DNA of 34,071 nt, taken from assembly GCA_009927485.1 (NCBI GenBank), contig RFMW01000189.1, positions 1 through 34,071 of the forward strand. The letters run 5' to 3'. How positions within the stretch are numbered: position 1 is the first letter of the stretch; each line of letters starts with the position of its first letter. The DNA comes from Sphingobacteriia bacterium. GTDB taxonomy: Bacteria > Bacteroidota > Bacteroidia > UBA7662. Shown one piece after another: positions 1-8,436 of this stretch. The translations under genes were made by a program, and so were the position numbers. The notes under the pieces are model-generated. The model ran no database searches and had not been told where the DNA came from. It saw only the letters and a program-made list of their open reading frames with translations.

Positions 1-192
1 GAAGGAATTGTAAAGTTCTTCAACCAAACCAAGGGTTTTGGTTTCATCCGGGAGGAGAACAGCGGCACGGAATATTTCGTGCACGCAACCGGGCTTATCG
101 ACAAGGTCAACGAAAACGACCGAGTTAGTTTCGAGCTCAAAGAGGGCCGCAAGGGCCTCAACGCCGTGAATGTCAAATTGGTTGATAATTAA
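1..192 (+). CDS. Cold-shock protein, 5'-truncated by window edge
   Basis: The reading frame is open from base 1 and ends at TAA 190-192, giving 63 visible residues. They form a single cold-shock (OB-fold) domain. The RNP1 motif KGFGFI is at about residues 10-15 and an RNP2-like YFVHAT at about 25-30, and the C-terminus has the usual NAVNVK strand. Csp proteins are about 65-70 aa, so only a few N-terminal residues are missing. Members of the family bind single-stranded RNA or DNA and act as RNA chaperones or antiterminators. The gene appears to be monocistronic because an intrinsic terminator follows 28 bases later. Family identity is certain; the paralogue type (cold-induced or constitutive) cannot be judged. 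Confidence 0.93.
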   Translation, partial: EGIVKFFNQTKGFGFIREENSGTEYFVHATGLIDKVNENDRVSFELKEGRKGLNAVNVKLVDN

Positions 193-220
193 TTCTATCC
201 GTTGCATACACCGCTCACAG

Positions 221-245
221 CCGCCCTTCGGGGCGGTTTTTTTTT
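221..245 (+). terminator. Intrinsic terminator after the cold-shock gene
   Basis: A perfect 6-bp GC stem, CCGCCC / GGGCGG with a TTCG tetraloop (221-236), is followed directly by nine T (237-245). This is the textbook rho-independent layout and it lies 28 bases past the cold-shock stop codon. It is the only convincing intrinsic terminator in the window. Confidence 0.93.
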
Positions 246-335
246 GAGCATCAGCTAGGATACATCGCGTCCGAAAAGGCATCAAAGACTTAAAAATTAG
301 TCCCTTGAATGCCCAAAATACCCCTTCTCAAGACC

Positions 336-343
336 TATATTTG
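336..343 (+). promoter_or_regulatory. Candidate -7 element for prs
   Basis: TATATTTG matches the Bacteroidota -7 consensus TAnnTTTG and lies 50 bases before the ATG at 394. I see no good TTTG or TTG at the expected -33 distance, so this is a candidate only. The rest of 246-393 shows no gene. Confidence 0.4.
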
Positions 344-393
344 CCCTCCTTTTGGGAAATTTCTAACCCAGAAGGCCAAGAAAACGTCTATCC

Positions 394-1377
394 ATGACCC
401 TTTCGGCCCAGGCCAACCCAGCACAGACCGCTCACGGCATGAAGATTTTTGCCGGTCAGGCCACCCAGGATCTGGGCGGTCGCATTGCTTTGGCCTACGG
501 GGACCCTTTGGGGGATTCATCGCTTTTGCGCTTTTCGGATGGGGAATTTCAGCCAATCATCAACGAATCGGTGCGCGGTTGTGATGTGTTTTTGGTTCAG
601 AGCACCTATGCCCCGGCCGATAATCTGATGGAGCTCCTCCTGATGATTGACGCCTGCAAGCGGGCTTCGGCGCATTACATCACCGCGGTGATCCCCTACT
701 TTGGGTTGGCACGCCAAGACCGCAAGGACAAGCCCAGGGTGCCGATAGGGGCCCGTTTGGTTGCCGATATGTTGGGAGCTGCTGGGGTAACCCGGGTCAT
801 GACCATGGACCTCCATGCCCCGCAGATTCAGGGTTTCTTCAATGTGCCCTTTGACCACCTGGACGCCAGCACCATTTTTGTGCCTTATGTCAAGTCCTTG
901 CAATTGGACCAGGTTGCCATTGCCGCACCGGACATGGGAGCTGCCGCCCGCGCCAAGTTTTTTGCCTCCCATTTGGATTGCCCCATCATCGTTTGTGACA
1001 AAACGCGGGCCAGGGCCAACGTCGTCGCCAAAATTCAAGTCATTGGGGAGGTCAAAGGCAAGAACGTGGTAATTGTCGATGATTTGGTGGATACCGCAGG
1101 GACCATCGCCATGGTTGCTGATCAGTTAATGCGCAAAGGGGCCGCCTCGGTCCGCGCCGTATGTACCCACGGGGTCTTGTCCGGCGAAGCGATTGAGCGC
1201 ATTGCCAACTCGGCGCTTACGGAATTGGTGGTAACGGATACCATTCCCCTTCGTCGGGAGTCCACCCCCAAAATCAAGGTTTTGTCGGTGGCCGAACTCT
1301 TTGCCCAATCAATCCGCAGTGTTCGGGAATTTTCTTCGATTAGCCACCTTTTTGAAGTAAAAGTCAAGTCCAACTAA
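394..1377 (+). CDS. prs: Ribose-phosphate pyrophosphokinase (PRPP synthetase)
   Basis: Makes 5-phosphoribosyl-1-pyrophosphate from ribose-5-phosphate and ATP, the precursor of purine, pyrimidine, histidine, tryptophan and NAD synthesis; cytoplasmic. Visible motifs are the N-terminal KIFAG strand, FSDGE of the ATP site, the YFGLARQDRK flexible loop followed by KPR, DLHAPQIQGFF, and the PRPP-binding loop VVIVDDLVDTAGT near the C-terminal third. The 327 aa are slightly longer than the usual 310-315. An internal ATG at 439 (MKIFAGQATQ) gives 312 aa that align with the family N-terminus and may be the true start. The first 15 residues from 394 look like low-constraint extension. It is followed at 75 bases by rplY, a common neighbour. 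Confidence 0.97.
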   Translation: MTLSAQANPAQTAHGMKIFAGQATQDLGGRIALAYGDPLGDSSLLRFSDGEFQPIINESVRGCDVFLVQSTYAPADNLMELLLMIDACKRASAHYITAVIPYFGLARQDRKDKPRVPIGARLVADMLGAAGVTRVMTMDLHAPQIQGFFNVPFDHLDASTIFVPYVKSLQLDQVAIAAPDMGAAARAKFFASHLDCPIIVCDKTRARANVVAKIQVIGEVKGKNVVIVDDLVDTAGTIAMVADQLMRKGAASVRAVCTHGVLSGEAIERIANSALTELVVTDTIPLRRESTPKIKVLSVAELFAQSIRSVREFSSISHLFEVKVKSN

Positions 1378-1452
1378 ACCGAATTCAATCATCCGTCTTA
1401 GAATACATCTTAATTTTCATTCATTTAAACCAAAACATCCAAACCAAACGCT

Positions 1453-2031
1453 ATGAAATCGATCAATTTGAGCGGTTCTCTTCGGGAGAACGTAGGGAAG
1501 TCTGATTCGAATCTATTGCGTGCAGAAGGCAAGATCCCTTGCGTATTGTACGGCAATGCAGCTTCTCAATCCCATTTCTGGGCCCATGCCTACGATTTGA
1601 AGTCTGTCTTGTTTACGCCGGAGACTTTCAAAATCACCTTGGACTTGGACGGGACAAAGCATACCTGCGTGGTCAAAGATGCGCAGTACCATCCCCTCAA
1701 CGGCGCGATGCTCCATGTTGACTTTATGTTATTGGATCCCACGAAGCCCGTGAAATTGAATTTGCCTTTGGAATTTGTGGGGACATCCCCCGGGGTCCGT
1801 GCCGGTGGAAAATTTGCATCGCGTATGCGTTCCATTACCGTGAAGGGTTTACCCAATCAATTGCCAGCCTCGGTCAAGGTGGATATTTCCAAGATGGAAT
1901 TGGGTGGTGTCGTTCGTGTTAAGGATATTGTTGCTGAAGGCTTCACCTTGGTGGCCGCTCCCAACAATCCGGTAGCTGCTGTTACCATACCGCGTGCCAT
2001 GAAGGGCGCTGTGGCCGAGGCTTCTAAGTAA
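1453..2031 (+). CDS. rplY: Ribosomal protein L25 (CTC form)
   Basis: This 192-aa protein has the two-domain L25/TL5/CTC architecture. The N-terminal part (about 1-95) is the 5S-rRNA-binding beta barrel, with the typical RAEGKIPCVLYG and HPLNGAMLHVDF stretches. The C-terminal part (about 96-185) is the CTC extension, with PKLNLPLEFVGTSPGVR-type sequence. It binds 5S rRNA in the large subunit. It lies 75 bases after prs and 81 bases before pth, the prs-rplY-pth order found in many bacteria. The short Ala/Lys-rich end (GAVAEASK) is normal for the family. I saw no promoter of its own in the AT-rich gap 1378-1452. Confidence 0.96.
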   Translation: MKSINLSGSLRENVGKSDSNLLRAEGKIPCVLYGNAASQSHFWAHAYDLKSVLFTPETFKITLDLDGTKHTCVVKDAQYHPLNGAMLHVDFMLLDPTKPVKLNLPLEFVGTSPGVRAGGKFASRMRSITVKGLPNQLPASVKVDISKMELGGVVRVKDIVAEGFTLVAAPNNPVAAVTIPRAMKGAVAEASK

Positions 2032-2112
2032 AATTCCCTTCCCTGAGGGCGCCTCTCCTCTAAAAAGGTCTTCCTACTCGGAAAGGGTATTTGAAACCAT
2101 GGGGTTGTTGTC

Positions 2113-2685
2113 ATGAAGTTTCTCGTTTTTGGCTTGGGTAATCCCGGCGCCGAATACGCCGATACACGCCATAACATTGGATTTATGGTGCTGGATCGTT
2201 TGCGCCAAGCACTCAGCTCTTCGGAGCCCTATGTGACCGGCCGGTACGCCTCAACGGCGAGCGGGAAGCATGCCGGCAAGCAATTTCTTTTGGTCAAGCC
2301 CCAAACCTACATGAACCTTTCGGGTCAGGCCCTTCGGTATTGGATGCAAAACGAAAAGGTGGACGACGCCGAGCGCATTTTGGTGATCACGGATGATCTC
2401 AGTCTACCGTTCGGTCAAATCAGGTTACGGGGATCCGGATCCGCCGGGGGTCATAACGGCCTGGGTCATATCGAAACGGTTCTGGGCCATAACCGTTACC
2501 CCCGATTACGTGTTGGGATAGGGCGTGACTTTGCTCCAGGTCGGCAATCCGATTATGTTTTGTCCCCTTTTGCGAGGGCGGAACAAGAGGAACTACCGTC
2601 CTTGTTGGATCGATGTGCTCAAGCCGCCATGGCCTGGGCCTTGCGGGGACTTGCTCCCGCTATGAACGAATTCAACCGCGGTTAG
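2113..2685 (+). CDS. pth: Peptidyl-tRNA hydrolase
   Basis: Releases tRNA from peptidyl-tRNA that has dropped off ribosomes; cytoplasmic and essential in most bacteria. The 190-aa protein has family length and the expected residues: N10 in GLGNPG, catalytic H20 in TRHNIGF, N68 in QTYMNLSG, the Asp of the ITDDLSLPFG strand (D95) and the GGHNGL motif. It is the third gene of the prs-rplY-pth set. Its TAG stop (2683-2685) overlaps the stop of the convergent FAH-family gene, so the two genes share four bases. Confidence 0.97.
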   Translation: MKFLVFGLGNPGAEYADTRHNIGFMVLDRLRQALSSSEPYVTGRYASTASGKHAGKQFLLVKPQTYMNLSGQALRYWMQNEKVDDAERILVITDDLSLPFGQIRLRGSGSAGGHNGLGHIETVLGHNRYPRLRVGIGRDFAPGRQSDYVLSPFARAEQEELPSLLDRCAQAAMAWALRGLAPAMNEFNRG

Positions 2686-3293
2686 CAGACCTTGCAATGC
2701 AGGTTGGGTCGCCCATTCAGGTGGCCAACGAGATGGTCGCCGATTTGGACCGGTCCAACCCCAGCAGGGGTACCCGTATAGATGATATCCCCCATTTTGA
2801 GGGTAAAGTAGCGGGATACAAAAGCGATGAGCTCTGCGAAGCCAAAAAGCATATCGGAGCTGTGACCGCTTTGCCGAAGTTCATCCCTGATTTTAAGGGT
2901 AAAAGCAAAGCCCTGCTCCAATCCGGCAGGGTCAATTTCTTGCCATTCCCCCAGGATTGCGGAGCCGTCAAATCCCTTGGCTAATTCCCAGGGAAGTCCT
3001 TTGGATTTCAATTGCTCTTGGAGGTTTCTGGCCGTAAAATCGATGCCCAAAGCCACGCGGTCCACATAGGACAAGGCGAATTTGGGCTGAATATGACGTC
3101 CGTTCCTTCCAATTCGCAACACAATTTCAATTTCGTGATGCACCTCGCCCAAATGGTCCGGCAGGAAGAAGGGCTTACCATCCTTGACGAGCGCTGTTTC
3201 GGGTTTCATAAACACTACCGGCTCGCTGGGCCTGGGGTTGTTGAGCTCCCGGGCGTGTTCGTCGTAGTTACGACCTATGCAAATGATTTTCAT
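2682..3293 (-). CDS. Fumarylacetoacetate hydrolase family protein
   Basis: The 203-aa protein starts at the conserved MKIICIGRNY; a longer in-frame extension up to 3578 only reads through the upstream gene and is rejected. Seen are the metal-site acidic pair E54/E56 in HHEIEIVLRIG, D85 in GIDFTARN, KGFDGSAILG, and the closing GDIIYTGTPAGVGPV motif. It is a short single-domain member like bacterial YcgM-type proteins. The family includes acylpyruvases, 2-oxo acid hydratases and decarboxylases acting on Mg-chelated diketo acids; the actual substrate cannot be read from sequence. It is the last gene of the minus-strand run and overlaps the M3 peptidase by 26 bases, implying translational coupling. 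Confidence 0.92.
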   Translation of the reverse strand: MKIICIGRNYDEHARELNNPRPSEPVVFMKPETALVKDGKPFFLPDHLGEVHHEIEIVLRIGRNGRHIQPKFALSYVDRVALGIDFTARNLQEQLKSKGLPWELAKGFDGSAILGEWQEIDPAGLEQGFAFTLKIRDELRQSGHSSDMLFGFAELIAFVSRYFTLKMGDIIYTGTPAGVGPVQIGDHLVGHLNGRPNLHCKVC

Positions 3294-5004
3294 GGTATTG
3301 CATTTGAGTAAGGGTCCACGTGGTGAGGTCTTTGAGGTAGGCGTCCTCCGGATCAAAGGGAACGCCGGCCGTTCGGTAGACTTCTTGAATCGAAACGGTG
3401 TTACCCAGGGCAAGGGCATCTCGGTAGGCATCCAGGGCCATGGCGGCATTTGAGGCGCTGTTTCTCCAAACCCCCAGGGCACCGATTTGGGCAAAGCCGT
3501 ATTCGATATAATAAAAGGGCATTTCAAAAAGATGCAATTGACCCTGCCATGCATAATCCATCCAACCTTCCAATCCATGCCAATCCACTACCGAACTGTG
3601 GTAATCGTGCATAAGATTTTGCCAAGCTTGGCAACGCTCTGCGCGGCTGTGGCCCGGATGGGTGTACAGCCAATGCTGAAAGGCGTCAATGCAGGCTATC
3701 CAAGGAAGCACCCCGACGGCGCGTTGGATTTGTTCCAAGCAGGCCCGGTGTCGATCTTCTTCCCGGTCAAAAAAATGATGGTAAGCCTTCATGCTTAGCA
3801 GTTCCATACTCATCGATGCCAATTCCGCGGTCTCCGATGGGGTTTGCCGAAAGACATTGAGGCGCAAGGGATGCACCAAAAAGGAATGCACCGCATGCCC
3901 GCCTTCGTGCATCATGGTTTCCAAATCTTCCATGGAACCGGTGGCATTCATAAAGACAAAGGGCGCCCCACTTTCCATCATGGGATAATTGTATCCACCG
4001 GGGGCTTTGCCTTTCCGGGAATCGAGATCAAAGCGTCCCATGCGCTCCATGGTGGCCAAGCAATCCCCAAAAAAGGGATGCAATTCGCCAAAGGCCGCCA
4101 TGCTCTTTTGGATCAAATCCGAGGCTCCCTCAAAGGGTTTCAAGGGAGGTGTGCCTGCGGGGAGGGCTTTGAGATCCCAAGGGCGCAAATGATCCAGGCC
4201 GTTGATTTGGGCTTGTTGACGATCCAAGTGCTCTTTGAGAGGAACCAGATAATCGCGGACCAAGCGATGAAAAGAAAGGCATTCCTGAACCCCGTATTCA
4301 AAGCGTTGAAGTTCCCGAAAGCGGTAATCCCGGTAATTGGTAAATCCAGCGTTGAGGGCTACTTGATGACGCAATTCCAACATGCGATCCATAAGGGCCT
4401 GCAGTTTCTCGCTAATCCCGGCACGCTGCTCCATGATTAAACGGTAAACCATCTCTCGCTGGCTGCGGTCATGGGACTTTAGAAATTTCTGGGCTTGGGG
4501 TAGGGTGTATTCCTGCCCATCGTAGAGGATGCACAGGCTCCCGGTGAGGGCTGCGTATTGGCTTTCCAAGCCTTTGAGCTCCGTTTGAAGGGGGATGTTC
4601 TCTTCCCGGTAGAGTTCAAGTGCGTTTTGAACACTGCGAAGCAGGCGATCAAAGCCGGGTTCTTGGTAAGTGGTCAGCCCTGGATACGATAACATTTTAC
4701 GATTCAAGGCGTCATCGAGCGGGGCGATTTGGGGATAGATTTCTTGGACAAAAAAATCATAGGCCGCTCGTTTGTCTGCGTTTTCGGTATCGCAGCTTAG
4801 GGCCACGTAGAGCCAGGCTTGGTGTTCATCCAAGCACGATTCCAGTTCCGAACGGTTAGCGAGCCAAGTTCCAAAGAAGGTGTTCGGATCATCGCTGGGC
4901 CAAACGGCGTTGAGCAAGGCCGCGTAATACGGCTCAATAACCTCAAAGGAACTGGGACGAAAATCCTCGCTAACGAAGGTGCGCTGCCGGATAAGATTAT
5001 GCAT
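3268..5004 (-). CDS. M3-family oligoendopeptidase (PepF-like)
   Basis: A zinc metallopeptidase of 578 aa, the usual length for bacterial M3B enzymes, which cleave short peptides in the cytoplasm. The HExxH zinc motif is H366-E367-G-G-H370 in ETMMHEGGHAVHSF, and the third ligand is probably E394 in ETAELASM. The C-terminal FYYIEYGFAQIGALGVW is the family's Tyr/His-rich substrate wall. No signal peptide is visible. It begins 18 bases after the RND pump gene stops and overlaps the FAH-family gene by 26 bases, so it is probably co-transcribed with the efflux genes. A role linked to efflux is not established. Confidence 0.95.
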   Translation of the reverse strand: MHNLIRQRTFVSEDFRPSSFEVIEPYYAALLNAVWPSDDPNTFFGTWLANRSELESCLDEHQAWLYVALSCDTENADKRAAYDFFVQEIYPQIAPLDDALNRKMLSYPGLTTYQEPGFDRLLRSVQNALELYREENIPLQTELKGLESQYAALTGSLCILYDGQEYTLPQAQKFLKSHDRSQREMVYRLIMEQRAGISEKLQALMDRMLELRHQVALNAGFTNYRDYRFRELQRFEYGVQECLSFHRLVRDYLVPLKEHLDRQQAQINGLDHLRPWDLKALPAGTPPLKPFEGASDLIQKSMAAFGELHPFFGDCLATMERMGRFDLDSRKGKAPGGYNYPMMESGAPFVFMNATGSMEDLETMMHEGGHAVHSFLVHPLRLNVFRQTPSETAELASMSMELLSMKAYHHFFDREEDRHRACLEQIQRAVGVLPWIACIDAFQHWLYTHPGHSRAERCQAWQNLMHDYHSSVVDWHGLEGWMDYAWQGQLHLFEMPFYYIEYGFAQIGALGVWRNSASNAAMALDAYRDALALGNTVSIQEVYRTAGVPFDPEDAYLKDLTTWTLTQMQYHENHLHRS

Positions 5005-5022
5005 GAAGGGGATCTGTACGCT

Positions 5023-8000
5023 TTAGGATGCGCGGTAGGCAAGTCTGGAAAGGCGACGGATGAACCAACGACGACGGATCGAATTGCGCTCGGCGGTATA
5101 ATACATGGCCGGTAACAAAATCAACGTAATCAAGGTGGAGAATGTCAACCCAAAGATGATGGTCCAACTCAGGGGGCCAAAGAAGGCGACCTGATCACCT
5201 CCCAAATACAGGTGGGGCTCAAAGCGCGCAAAGAGTCCAGGAAAATCAATGTTAAGACCCATGGCCAAAGGAACCAACCCCAAGACGGTGGATGCTGCGG
5301 TCAAGAATACAGGAGCCAAGCGGATTTTACCCGCCTGAACAATGGCCTCGCGCAGGGGGAGGTTTTGTTCCTTGCGAATGAGGTCGATAAATTCCACAAT
5401 CAAGATACCGTTTTTGACCACAATACCCGCTAAAGCCACAATTCCGATTCCGGTCATGATGATGGACATGGTCATACCGGTGATGACATAACCCAAAAGG
5501 ACCCCAATCACCGAAAGAAGGATTTCGGAAAGAATCATCAGGGTACGGTTCATGGAATTGAATTGAAACATCAAAATCATGAAAATCAAACCAATGGAAA
5601 TCATCAGAGCGTTGGACAAGAAATTTCCGGCTTCGGCTTGTTCTTCCTGCTCCCCGGTCATGCGGATGTCGGTTCCTTCGCTGGCGTCAAACCCGTTAAG
5701 GGACTCCTTGATCGAGGCCACTACCTGATTGGGGGTATATCCACTCAAGACGTTGGACGATAAGGTGATTACGCGTTTTTCGTTTTTGCGTTTGATGCTG
5801 CCAAGGGATGAAGTGTATTCAATGTTCGCAACGGCCGATACCGGCAGCTGGCGAACGGCTCCCCCGGCATTCATGTCCCGGAAGGTGATTTTGGCGTTGA
5901 GCAACCGGTTAAGATCTTCGCGGTCCACCCGGGAATACCGCAGCTGTATCGGGATTTCATCGTTGTTGCTTCTGAATTTACTGGCTTCCTTGCCGAAGAC
6001 AGCGGCCCTTATCTCGGAGCCAATCTGTGCGGTACTGACCCCTTCGCGTTGGGCTCTCTCGCGGTCAATGCGCACCAGCAATTCGGGTTTACTTCTTTCC
6101 AAGTCGATTTTGAGTTCCTCGACCCCGGCAATATTGATGGAATCCAGGTAAGTTTTGAGCGCTTGCGCTGTCCGTCCCAAAATCGCAAAGTCCTGCCCGC
6201 TGACTTCGATGTTAATTGGCTTACCGGTGGGTGGGCCGCCTCGTTCTTGATCCACCGCGATTTCGACCCCGGGGATTCCTTTGATGCGTGCCCGGATCGA
6301 GTCCAGCAAGGGTAGGGTTCGCAGCCCATCCCGCTCGCCAAAAGCGATAAAAGCGACGGTGACCTTGCCTTTGTGCGGGGCAACAGATTGATCCCTTTCC
6401 ATGGGATCCCCGGCCCCGATCGCAACGTTGGTGACGACAGACTCCACCAAAGGATTGCGCGGTCCAAGAACTTCCATCACCTTGGTTTCCACGACTTGGG
6501 TCAACGAATCGGTAACCTCAGCCCGTGTTCCGATGGGGGTATTCAAATAGACATAAACAAAATTAGGTTCACCGGTTGGAAAGAAGGCGATTTTGACGCG
6601 ACCGCTGCTAACCGATAATCCGGTGAGGACAAAGCTCACCAAAAGCAAGACCACCGTACCGCCCATGAGCAAAGCGGGCCGACGACCTTGTAGGCACCAA
6701 CGAAGCAATTGTTCATAGCGTTTTTGGACCGAAGGCCAGGTATGGTTTTGGAAGCGTTCAATCATCGGGCTTAATACCACGCGATTAATCCATAACAACG
6801 GAATTACAAAGTACACAAAATTCGCCAGGCCCGTGGAACCTGCCAGATGCAAAAGGGTTCCCAATACGCCCAAAACCGTGGAGGCGATCACCAAGGTACG
6901 GCGAGACCGAATCCTATCTTTTTGAATTTCCTCGGGGGTTTCGGGTTCCGGTTTCATAAACTGAACGGCAAAAACCGGGTTGATGATGTAGGCGACCAAC
7001 AGCGATGAGAGTAGGGTCAAAATCAGCGTTACCGGCAAAAAGTACATGAACTTCCCGACAATCCCGTCCCAAAAGGCCAGCGGCATGAAGGGCGCTACGG
7101 TCGTCAAGGTCCCGGCCAACACCGGCATAAAGACCTCACCGGCAGCCATCTTTGCTGCGGTAACAATATTTCGACGACCACGGTCAAAGAGGCGGTGGGT
7201 GTTCTCAATGACCACAATCGCATCATCCACGATGACCCCCAGGGCCATCAGCAAGGCAAACAAAACAATCATGTTCATCGTAAAGCCCAGACTGGGCATG
7301 AACATAAAAGCCAGGAAGGATGACACCGGCACCGATAGTCCAACGAACATGGCGTTGGTGGTTCCCATGAAAAACATCAGGACCAGGGTCACCAATACAA
7401 AACCAATGATGATGGAATTCGTTAAGTCGTTGACGGTGGTCCGCGTAACCCGGCTTTGGTCGCCCGATACGGTGATTTTGAGGTTGCTGGGCAGGGCGGC
7501 TTTGGTTTCGGCAATCAAGGCATTGATATCGTCCGAGGCTTGAATCAAATTCTCGCCGGATCGCTTAATGACGTTTAGGGTGATGACCTTTTGGCCATTG
7601 AGGCGCGCATAGCTTTGCTTGTCCTTGTAACCGTCGGTGACCGTTGCGATATCCTTCAGAAAAACCGAGGAGCCGTTCATGGAGGTAACCACCAGATTAC
7701 CCAATTCGCTCACGGATTGGAATTCGCCGAGGATACGGATGCTCCTTTGTTTGTCGCCGGTGTTGATGTTACCGCCGGACATGGTCATGTTCTCAAAGCG
7801 TACGGTGCGCTCGATATCGTCCATGGTCATCTTGGCGGCTTGTAACTTGAACATGTCCACGTCCACTTGGATTTCCCTATCCAAAGCCCCCACCATATCG
7901 ACCCGGTTAATTCCACGGACATCTTCTATTTGGTCCTTGAGGTCGGTCGCGTATTTTTTGAGGCGGTCCAGGTCAAAAGGCCCCGAAATATTCACAAAAA

Positions 8001-8436
8001 GAATGGGAATTTCCGAAATATCCAGTTCCATGACCCGGGGATCCTGCGGCAGGTCTTTGGGTAAATCGGTCCTGGCCTTATCAACCGCGTCCTTGACTTT
8101 CTGTTTGGCTGCGGCGACCGAAACTTCGGTTCCAAACTCCACCACCACGTTGGCAAAGTCTTGTTGGGAATTGCTGGTCATTTTTTTGACCCCGGACAGG
8201 GTACCCAGCTGTTTTTCGAGGGGCTTGGTGACCAGATTCTCCATATCGGCGGGAGAAGTTCCTGGATAAACGGTGGTTACAAAAAAGGTTGGGACCACAA
8301 CCTCCGGAAATTGTTCCTTGGGAATCGAGTTATAAACCGACAATCCAGCCAGTGTTATAATAACGGTCAGGATAAAAACCGTAATTCGGTTATCGATGGC
8401 CCAGCTCGTGGGCTTGAATTCTCTGAATGGGTTCAT
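5023..8436 (-). CDS. RND-family efflux pump inner-membrane subunit (AcrB/MexB-like)
   Basis: An 1137-aa proton-driven transporter of the hydrophobe/amphiphile RND class, forming the pump of a tripartite efflux system. TM1 follows the cytoplasmic start (NRITVFILTVIITLAG). The TM4 proton-relay pair is in GVIVDDAIVVIEN, and the TM10 lysine is in VVKNGILIVEF. The two large periplasmic loops have porter-domain sequence. It is about 90 residues longer than E. coli AcrB. Part of the excess is an additional hydrophobic pair between TM6 and TM7 (roughly 6750-6900). It overlaps the adaptor gene by 4 bases (ATGA), so the two are co-translated. The substrate is unknown; aromatic or lipophilic compounds are usual. 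Confidence 0.97.
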   Translation of the reverse strand: MNPFREFKPTSWAIDNRITVFILTVIITLAGLSVYNSIPKEQFPEVVVPTFFVTTVYPGTSPADMENLVTKPLEKQLGTLSGVKKMTSNSQQDFANVVVEFGTEVSVAAAKQKVKDAVDKARTDLPKDLPQDPRVMELDISEIPILFVNISGPFDLDRLKKYATDLKDQIEDVRGINRVDMVGALDREIQVDVDMFKLQAAKMTMDDIERTVRFENMTMSGGNINTGDKQRSIRILGEFQSVSELGNLVVTSMNGSSVFLKDIATVTDGYKDKQSYARLNGQKVITLNVIKRSGENLIQASDDINALIAETKAALPSNLKITVSGDQSRVTRTTVNDLTNSIIIGFVLVTLVLMFFMGTTNAMFVGLSVPVSSFLAFMFMPSLGFTMNMIVLFALLMALGVIVDDAIVVIENTHRLFDRGRRNIVTAAKMAAGEVFMPVLAGTLTTVAPFMPLAFWDGIVGKFMYFLPVTLILTLLSSLLVAYIINPVFAVQFMKPEPETPEEIQKDRIRSRRTLVIASTVLGVLGTLLHLAGSTGLANFVYFVIPLLWINRVVLSPMIERFQNHTWPSVQKRYEQLLRWCLQGRRPALLMGGTVVLLLVSFVLTGLSVSSGRVKIAFFPTGEPNFVYVYLNTPIGTRAEVTDSLTQVVETKVMEVLGPRNPLVESVVTNVAIGAGDPMERDQSVAPHKGKVTVAFIAFGERDGLRTLPLLDSIRARIKGIPGVEIAVDQERGGPPTGKPINIEVSGQDFAILGRTAQALKTYLDSINIAGVEELKIDLERSKPELLVRIDRERAQREGVSTAQIGSEIRAAVFGKEASKFRSNNDEIPIQLRYSRVDREDLNRLLNAKITFRDMNAGGAVRQLPVSAVANIEYTSSLGSIKRKNEKRVITLSSNVLSGYTPNQVVASIKESLNGFDASEGTDIRMTGEQEEQAEAGNFLSNALMISIGLIFMILMFQFNSMNRTLMILSEILLSVIGVLLGYVITGMTMSIIMTGIGIVALAGIVVKNGILIVEFIDLIRKEQNLPLREAIVQAGKIRLAPVFLTAASTVLGLVPLAMGLNIDFPGLFARFEPHLYLGGDQVAFFGPLSWTIIFGLTFSTLITLILLPAMYYTAERNSIRRRWFIRRLSRLAYRAS

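Noticed and set aside
3294-3578. N-terminal extension of the FAH-family gene
   Set aside because: It reads through the coding region of the upstream M3 peptidase in another frame; the conserved family start is at 3293.
3844-4440. A 198-codon open frame antisense to the M3 peptidase
   Set aside because: It lies wholly inside a gene with an intact zinc motif and has no promoter or domain of its own.
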